In this document: piece after piece, positions 59,788 through 64,000 of the stretch
Position numbering within the stretch: position 1 is the stretch's first letter
How the letters are laid out: every line of letters starts with the position of its first letter
Assembly (NCBI RefSeq): GCF_036173105.1
Contig: NZ_CP108053.1
Coordinates: 8,742,001 to 8,806,000 of the forward strand
From: Streptomyces sp. NBC_00287
GTDB lineage: Bacteria > Actinomycetota > Actinomycetes > Streptomycetales > Streptomycetaceae
Direction of reading: 5' to 3'
DNA: 64,000 nucleotides
Translations under genes and position numbers: made by a program
The notes under the pieces: generated by a model
Databases searched by the model: none
The model's input: only the letters and a program-made list of their open reading frames with translations
What the model was told of the DNA's origin: nothing

Positions 59788-60795
59788 TCAGCTTGGCGCC
59801 CCCGCGACCCGCAACGGCACCGGATCGCGCGCGGGCTGCTCGTCGGCGACGCGAGCCACCTGCGCCCACCAGGACGCACCGTCCTCGATGTGCCGCAGCA
59901 GGACTCCCTCGCGGATCGCCCACGGGCAGACGGTGACCGTCCGCAGCCCGGTCAGCTTCATCACCGTGTGCCCCACCACCGCACCGGCCAGACTCTGCGC
60001 GGCCCGGGGCGCGGAGATACCGGGCAGCCGGGCGCGCTCGGCGGCGGTCAGCGCGGCCAGCCGGTCCGCGGCCTCGCGCAGGTCACGGCGGTGCAGCAGC
60101 CGCTCCACGAACGGGCCGTCGCGCCCCGGCGCCGCCCCGCACAAGCGGCCCAGCTGCTGGAAGGTCCGCGAGGTCGCCACCGCCGTACGCGGACCCTCCC
60201 AGCGGATCCGCGCCGCCACGTCCCGCAGTTGATGGCGCACCTTGCGGCGCAGCGCCCGCACCTGCTCGGCGGACGGCGGATCGTCGCCGTCGAAGAACTC
60301 ATGGGTCAGCCGTCCCGCGCCGAGGGGTAACGAGGCCGCGAAGTCCGGCAGCCGGCCCCGGCCGAACGCCACCTCCAGTGATCCGCCGCCGATATCCAGC
60401 AGCGCGAGCGGCCCCGACCGCCAGCCCATCCACCGCCGCGCCCCGAGAAACGTCAACTCGGCCTCCAACTCACCCGGCAGGGTGCACAGATCCACCCCCG
60501 TCCGCGCCCGGATCGCGCACAGCACCTCGCGCCGGTTCGGGGCGGCCCGCACCACGGCCGTGGCGAAGGCCAGGGGTTCGGTCGCCCGCCACCGCGTCGC
60601 GGTCCTGCTCGCCTCGGTGACCGCCTCCACGAGCCGTTCGACGGCCTCTTCCGGAATCGCGTCCCCCGGTCTGACGTACTCGGACAGCCGCAGCCGCCAC
60701 TTGGCGGTGTGCACCGGCAGCGGCACGCCGTCCTGGGCGTCCGCCACCACCAGCCGGACCGTGTTCGAGCCCACATCCACCACGCTGATTCGCAT
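59788..60795 (-). CDS. Ppx/GppA exopolyphosphatase-type phosphatase
   Basis: A 335-residue sugar-kinase/actin-fold phosphatase. The phosphate-1 loop is DVGSNTVRLVV (residues about 7-17) and the phosphate-2 loop LLDIGGGSLEVAFG (about 130). A helical C-terminal part follows, with REGVLLRHI. The family cuts inorganic polyphosphate or pppGpp. Streptomyces usually has two short copies, of which this is one type. It starts 93 bases after the MFS stop, with a terminator between. Confidence 0.88.
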   Translation of the reverse strand: MRISVVDVGSNTVRLVVADAQDGVPLPVHTAKWRLRLSEYVRPGDAIPEEAVERLVEAVTEASRTATRWRATEPLAFATAVVRAAPNRREVLCAIRARTGVDLCTLPGELEAELTFLGARRWMGWRSGPLALLDIGGGSLEVAFGRGRLPDFAASLPLGAGRLTHEFFDGDDPPSAEQVRALRRKVRHQLRDVAARIRWEGPRTAVATSRTFQQLGRLCGAAPGRDGPFVERLLHRRDLREAADRLAALTAAERARLPGISAPRAAQSLAGAVVGHTVMKLTGLRTVTVCPWAIREGVLLRHIEDGASWWAQVARVADEQPARDPVPLRVAGAPS

Positions 60796-60831
60796 GGCGC
60801 CGTGAGTACCCCGTTTTTCGGAGTATCGAAC

Positions 60832-60867
60832 GAGGGGCCGCCGTCTCCCTGCGGACGGCGGCCCCTC
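60832..60867 (-). terminator. Terminator after the MFS gene
   Basis: GAGGGGCCGCCGTC (60832-60845) pairs perfectly over 14 bases with GACGGCGGCCCCTC (60854-60867) around an 8-base loop. It lies 21 bases past the MFS stop, between it and the Ppx start. Confidence 0.8.
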
Positions 60868-60888
60868 TTCGGCCAGGTGACAGGACGG

Positions 60889-62391
60889 TCACATGTGTAC
60901 GACCGGTGCGGCGGAGGAGTCCTGCTCCGGCACCCCGCGCCGGAAGAGGAGGAACGCGATCACGGAACCGGCGGCGAACAGGCCCGCCGACCACCAGAAG
61001 GCGGTGGTGTAGCTCTCGATCGTGGCCTGCGCCTGCACCAGCTCGCTGGTGGCGTCCCGTCCGGTGAGGTAGTCCGTCGCGGCGCTCGCGGCAAGGGTGC
61101 TGAGCAGCGCCGTACCGATCGAACCGCCCACCTGCTGCATGGCGTTGACCGTCGCGGAGGCCACACCGGCGTCCTCGGCGGCCACCCCGCCGGTGGCCAG
61201 CTGCATGGCGGGCGGCATCACAAGGCCCAGGCCGAGGCCGATGACGATCAGCTGGGGCAGCACGGCCGTCGAATAGTCCGAGCCGACACCGATCCCGGTC
61301 AGCCAGGCCATGCCCCCGGCGGCGATCGCGAAGCCCAGCGGCAGCACGGCCTTCGGCCCGATCCGCGGCACCAGGACCGTGGTGCCGACCTGCGCCGTCA
61401 CCATGAGCGCGGCGACCATCGGCAGGAAGGCGACACCGGTCTTCGTCGGGCTGAAGCCGAGGTTGAGCTGGAGGTAGTAGGTCAGGAAGAGGAACACGCC
61501 GAACATGCCCGCGCCGGAGATGAGCACCGCGAGGAAGGAGGCCGCGCGGTCGCGGTCGAGCAGGATCCGCAGCGGCAGCAGCGGGTGCGCGGCCCGGGTC
61601 TGCCACCAGGCGAAGGCGGCCAGCAGCACTCCGCCCGCGAGCAGGAAGCCCCAGGTCAGGGGGGAGCCCCAGTCGTGGCTCTCGGCGTTGGAGAAGCCGT
61701 AGACCACGGCGAACAGACCGGCGGCGACCAGGATCGTGCCCGGCACGTCGAGCTTGGAGTTGGTGGCGTCGCGGTGGTTGGACAGCAGCAGCCAGCCACC
61801 GGCCAGGGCGACCAGGGCGATCGGCACATTGACGTACAGCGTCCAGCGCCAGTCCAGCGCGTCGGTCAGCACCCCGCCGAGCAGCAGGCCCACCGCGCCG
61901 CCGGCCCCGGCGATGGCGCCGTACACGCTGAACGCCTTGGCGCGCTCCCGGGCGTCGGTGAACGTGGTGTTGAGCAGCGAGAGTGCGGCCGGTGCGAGCA
62001 GCGCGCCGAAGACACCCTGCAGGGCGCGCGCGACGACCAGCATCTCGAAGCTGGTGGCGGCGCCGCCGAGCGCGGAGGCGGCGGCAAAGCCGAGGACCCC
62101 GATCAGGAAGGCGGGCTTACGGCCGAACAGATCGGCTATCCGGCCGCCGAGCAGCAACAGGGAGGCGAACGCCAGCGCGTACGCGGTGACGATCCACTGC
62201 CGGCTGCCGTCGGAGAAGCCGAGGTCGGCCTGGGCCGACGGCAGGGCGATGTTCACGATGGTGGCGTCCAGCACCACCATGAGCTGCGCCAGGGCGACGA
62301 TCGCGAGGATCCACCAACGCTTCGCCGAGGCGGCGGCCGGCTGTTCGGCCGCACGCACCGGTGCGCTGTCGGTCACAGTCTTCTGGGACAT
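60889..62391 (-). CDS. MFS drug exporter, DHA2 (14-TMS) type
   Basis: A 500-residue membrane transporter with about 14 helices. Motifs are LDATIVNIALPSAQADLGFS in helix 1, GGRIADLFGRKPAF (motif A) and the antiporter motif C region GAIAGAGGAVGLLLGGVL. The family expels drugs with protons. A TTGCCG / TAGTCT promoter on this strand (62485-62490 and 62462-62467, 17-base spacing) carries one of the two CGAAAC-type palindromes. The gene is divergent from an alpha/beta hydrolase, and both seem to be under one TetR-like repressor that is not in the window. Confidence 0.9.
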   Translation of the reverse strand: MSQKTVTDSAPVRAAEQPAAASAKRWWILAIVALAQLMVVLDATIVNIALPSAQADLGFSDGSRQWIVTAYALAFASLLLLGGRIADLFGRKPAFLIGVLGFAAASALGGAATSFEMLVVARALQGVFGALLAPAALSLLNTTFTDARERAKAFSVYGAIAGAGGAVGLLLGGVLTDALDWRWTLYVNVPIALVALAGGWLLLSNHRDATNSKLDVPGTILVAAGLFAVVYGFSNAESHDWGSPLTWGFLLAGGVLLAAFAWWQTRAAHPLLPLRILLDRDRAASFLAVLISGAGMFGVFLFLTYYLQLNLGFSPTKTGVAFLPMVAALMVTAQVGTTVLVPRIGPKAVLPLGFAIAAGGMAWLTGIGVGSDYSTAVLPQLIVIGLGLGLVMPPAMQLATGGVAAEDAGVASATVNAMQQVGGSIGTALLSTLAASAATDYLTGRDATSELVQAQATIESYTTAFWWSAGLFAAGSVIAFLLFRRGVPEQDSSAAPVVHM

Positions 62392-62439
62392 GGGGAAACC
62401 ACTCCAGGGAAAGTCGTTCGGACGATACCCGGTCCTGAA

Positions 62440-62497
62440 CGAAACGGTTTCGTACACATCGAGACTAGAACAGTTTCATCGAAACGGCAACGTTTCG
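62440..62497. promoter_or_regulatory. Paired CGAAAC palindromes in the divergent MFS/hydrolase promoter
   Basis: CGAAAC-G-GTTTCG (62440-62452) and CGAAACG-GCAA-CGTTTCG (62480-62497) are perfect inverted repeats in the 125-base gap. The second covers the -35 of the MFS promoter. The layout fits a TetR-type repressor controlling an exporter and a modifying enzyme together. Confidence 0.65.
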
Positions 62498-62516
62498 CTT
62501 GGGAAGGAGAGCGCAG

Positions 62517-63371
62517 GTGCGCACCGAGGTGTTCGAGGTGGATGGGGCAGGGCTCTACTGCGAGCTGCGGGGGAGTGGCCCGGCGCTGCTGATGATCAGC
62601 GGTGCGCGCGGGGACGCCGGGTACTACACGGGGGTCGCGGAGGAGCTGGCGGACGCCTTCACGGTCATCACCTACGACCGGCGCGGGAACTCGCGCAGCA
62701 CGGGCCGGTCCGGTGCGCCGATGGACCTCGCCGAGCAGGCGGCCGACGCTCGCGCGCTGATCGAGGGCCTGGCGGGCGGACGGGCGCTGGTCTTCGGCAA
62801 CAGCGGCGGCGCGATCATCGGCCTCACGCTGGCCGCGCGGCACCCGGAGGTGATGGCGGGCCTGATCGCCCATGAGCCACCCGCCGTGAACGTCCTGCCC
62901 GACGGCGACCCCGAGCGGGGCTTCTTCGCCGAACTGGCCTCCCGCTACGCCGAGGGCGGAGCACCGGCGGCCGGCCGCCGCTTCGGCGAGACGGTACGCG
63001 GCGAGGGCAGCTACCGCTGGCCGGACGACCTGTGGCGCCGCTTCCTCGGCAACCAGGACCACCTGTTCGGCACCGAATGGCCCGGCTTCGCCGCGTTCCT
63101 GCCCGACGAGACCGCCCTGAAGTCGACCCCGTTCCCGATCGTCCTCGGCGCCGGCGCGGAGGACCGGGGCACGTACTACGCCCGCCCGTCGATCGAGATC
63201 GCCCACCGCATCGGTGCGCCCTGGGCGGAGTTCCCGGGCATCCACCTGGAGTTCCTGCGTGACGCGTCCCGCTTCGCGGCGGCCGTGCGCGCGCTGGCGA
63301 CCCAGATGCACAGCGGGGGCGGGCAGGTGCCCCCGCAGTGGTCGGCGGGGACCGACGGTCAGGCCATCTGA
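62517..63371 (+). CDS. Alpha/beta hydrolase
   Basis: A 284-residue hydrolase. The nucleophile elbow is FGNSGGAI (Ser near residue 100), the oxyanion segment is LMISGARGDAGYY, YDRRGNSRSTG is typical, and the late His is in FPGIHLEFLRD. It is akin to hydrolases placed beside exporters for the same toxic compound. GTG at 62517 follows AAGGAGA. The 3' end overlaps the convergent ABC transporter gene by 13 bases. Confidence 0.87.
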   Translation: MRTEVFEVDGAGLYCELRGSGPALLMISGARGDAGYYTGVAEELADAFTVITYDRRGNSRSTGRSGAPMDLAEQAADARALIEGLAGGRALVFGNSGGAIIGLTLAARHPEVMAGLIAHEPPAVNVLPDGDPERGFFAELASRYAEGGAPAAGRRFGETVRGEGSYRWPDDLWRRFLGNQDHLFGTEWPGFAAFLPDETALKSTPFPIVLGAGAEDRGTYYARPSIEIAHRIGAPWAEFPGIHLEFLRDASRFAAAVRALATQMHSGGGQVPPQWSAGTDGQAI

Positions 63372-64000
63372 CGCCGTACCAGCTCGTGCAGCCGTCCGCC
63401 GGTGTCCGCCAGGAGCTGGGCGGGCGGCCCCTGCTGCGCCACCTTCCCGTCCTCCATCACGATCACCCGATCCGCGTCCAGGACGGTCGACAGCCGATGC
63501 GCGATCACGATCCGCGTGGCGTTCAGGGCCTTCGTGCTCTCGATCACCGTCCGCTGTGTCTCGTTGTCCAGCGCGCTCGTCGCCTCGTCGAAGAAGAGGA
63601 TCCGAGGCCGCCGGATCAACGCCTGGGCGATCATCAGGCGTTGGCGCTGGCCACCGGAGATCGCGCCGCTGCCCGAGACGATCGTGTGCAGGCCCATCGG
63701 CATCCGCTTGATGTCCTCGGCGAGGCCCGCCATCTCCGCCGCCGCCATCGCCTCTTCCGGCGTGTACGGCTCCGTGCCGCAGATGACGTCCAGGATGGAG
63801 CCGGTGAACGGCTGCGCGTGCTGGAGGACGACCCCGCACTGGCGGCGTACGGCGGACTGGTCGAGGGCGGCCAGGTCCTGGCCGTCGTACAGGACACTGC
63901 CCGAGACCGGTTTGTCGAAGCCGATCAGCAGGCGCAGCAGTGTCGACTTGCCGCAGCCGCTCGGGCCGACGATCGCCACGAACTCGCCCGGGCGGACGGA
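63359..64000 (-). CDS. NHLP-type peptide-export ABC transporter, C-terminal ATPase part (partial)
   Basis: 213 codons of the 3' part of a larger gene that extends past position 64000. Walker A GPSGCGKS, the signature SGGQRQRLMIAQALIRRP, Walker B ILFFDEATSALD and switch His in IVIAHRLSTV are all intact. The sequence style (NETQRTVIESTKALNATRIV, LHELVRRQMA at the end) matches permease/ATPase exporters of NHLP-leader bacteriocins. A peptide natural-product cluster therefore probably lies just beyond the window. Confidence 0.82.
   Translation of the reverse strand, partial: SVRPGEFVAIVGPSGCGKSTLLRLLIGFDKPVSGSVLYDGQDLAALDQSAVRRQCGVVLQHAQPFTGSILDVICGTEPYTPEEAMAAAEMAGLAEDIKRMPMGLHTIVSGSGAISGGQRQRLMIAQALIRRPRILFFDEATSALDNETQRTVIESTKALNATRIVIAHRLSTVLDADRVIVMEDGKVAQQGPPAQLLADTGGRLHELVRRQMA

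Noticed and set aside
1..64000. tRNA, rRNA, CRISPR arrays, insertion sequences, attachment sites
   Set aside because: The gaps between genes were read for tRNA-like cloverleafs, spaced repeats and transposase-like proteins. None was convincing.

Overview
The window is high-GC DNA with the look of a Streptomyces chromosome. Supporting signs are the strong GC bias at third codon positions, frequent GTG/TTG starts, dense ATGA/GTGA start-stop overlaps, a Streptomyces subtilisin-inhibitor protein, a perfect CebR box in front of a cellulase, a PAS/GAF/SpoIIE/HATPase regulator, an ECF41 sigma factor and many Streptomyces-type conserved hypothetical proteins. No rRNA, tRNA, CRISPR array or insertion sequence was recognised.

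Layout. (1) 1-1139: the start of a TetR regulator diverges from a DUF1348/NTF2-like protein and a flavoprotein, with two perfect palindromic operators between them. (2) 1187-22321: a large, tightly coupled gene cluster built around a 2-epi-5-epi-valiolone synthase-type sugar phosphate cyclase. It contains a cupin, a class III aminotransferase, an ABC-2 exporter, a maltokinase-like kinase, a GT5-like glycosyltransferase, an ADP-glucose-pyrophosphorylase-like nucleotidyltransferase, a ROK kinase, an RmlD-like SDR, a Nudix hydrolase, a HAD phosphatase, a 4-alpha-glucanotransferase, a PfkB kinase, a GMC oxidoreductase, an aldo/keto reductase and a radical SAM enzyme. The gene content parallels the acarbose pathway (AcbC, V, WXY, U, S, R, M, P, J, Q, K), but the dTDP-sugar genes and the secreted acarviosyl transferase and amylase are absent. 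Both major transcripts share one promoter/operator element. This points to an undescribed C7-cyclitol (pseudo)oligosaccharide that is made, phosphorylated and exported. (3) 22276-31255: accessory genes: a secreted protein, an AKR, a PhyH dioxygenase with a divergent AraC regulator, a sigma-like/zinc-finger/ricin membrane protein, a DUF4232 lipoprotein and a SpoIIE phosphatase. (4) 31397-36991: a secreted GH2 beta-galactosidase-like enzyme under a LacI-type operator and a GH9 cellulase under a CebR box.

(5) 37029-46518: an apparent NTP-dependent conflict or signalling system. On the plus strand are a caspase-like protease with an effector-associated tail, a 60-residue FxSxx-like peptide and a stand-alone alpha-ketoglutarate HExxH peptide hydroxylase. 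Convergent to them are a VMAP protein, a MoxR-type AAA ATPase and a 1265-residue SAV_2336/NB-ARC/TPR protein. (6) 46655-50698: an ECF41 sigma factor translationally coupled to an orphan cytochrome b, a 2OG-Fe(II) oxygenase, and an RHH antitoxin with a degenerate Fic/Doc toxin. (7) 51164-57194: a second sigma-like/ricin paralogue, then an operon for an NCS1 permease, an alpha/beta hydrolase, an FMN alpha-hydroxy-acid oxidase and a D-2-hydroxyacid dehydrogenase. (8) 57359-64000: an RHH-like hypothetical, the subtilisin inhibitor with Arg at P1, a VOC protein, a Ppx/GppA phosphatase, an MFS exporter divergent from an alpha/beta hydrolase with paired operators, and the 3' end of an NHLP-type peptide-exporting ABC transporter that runs out of the window.
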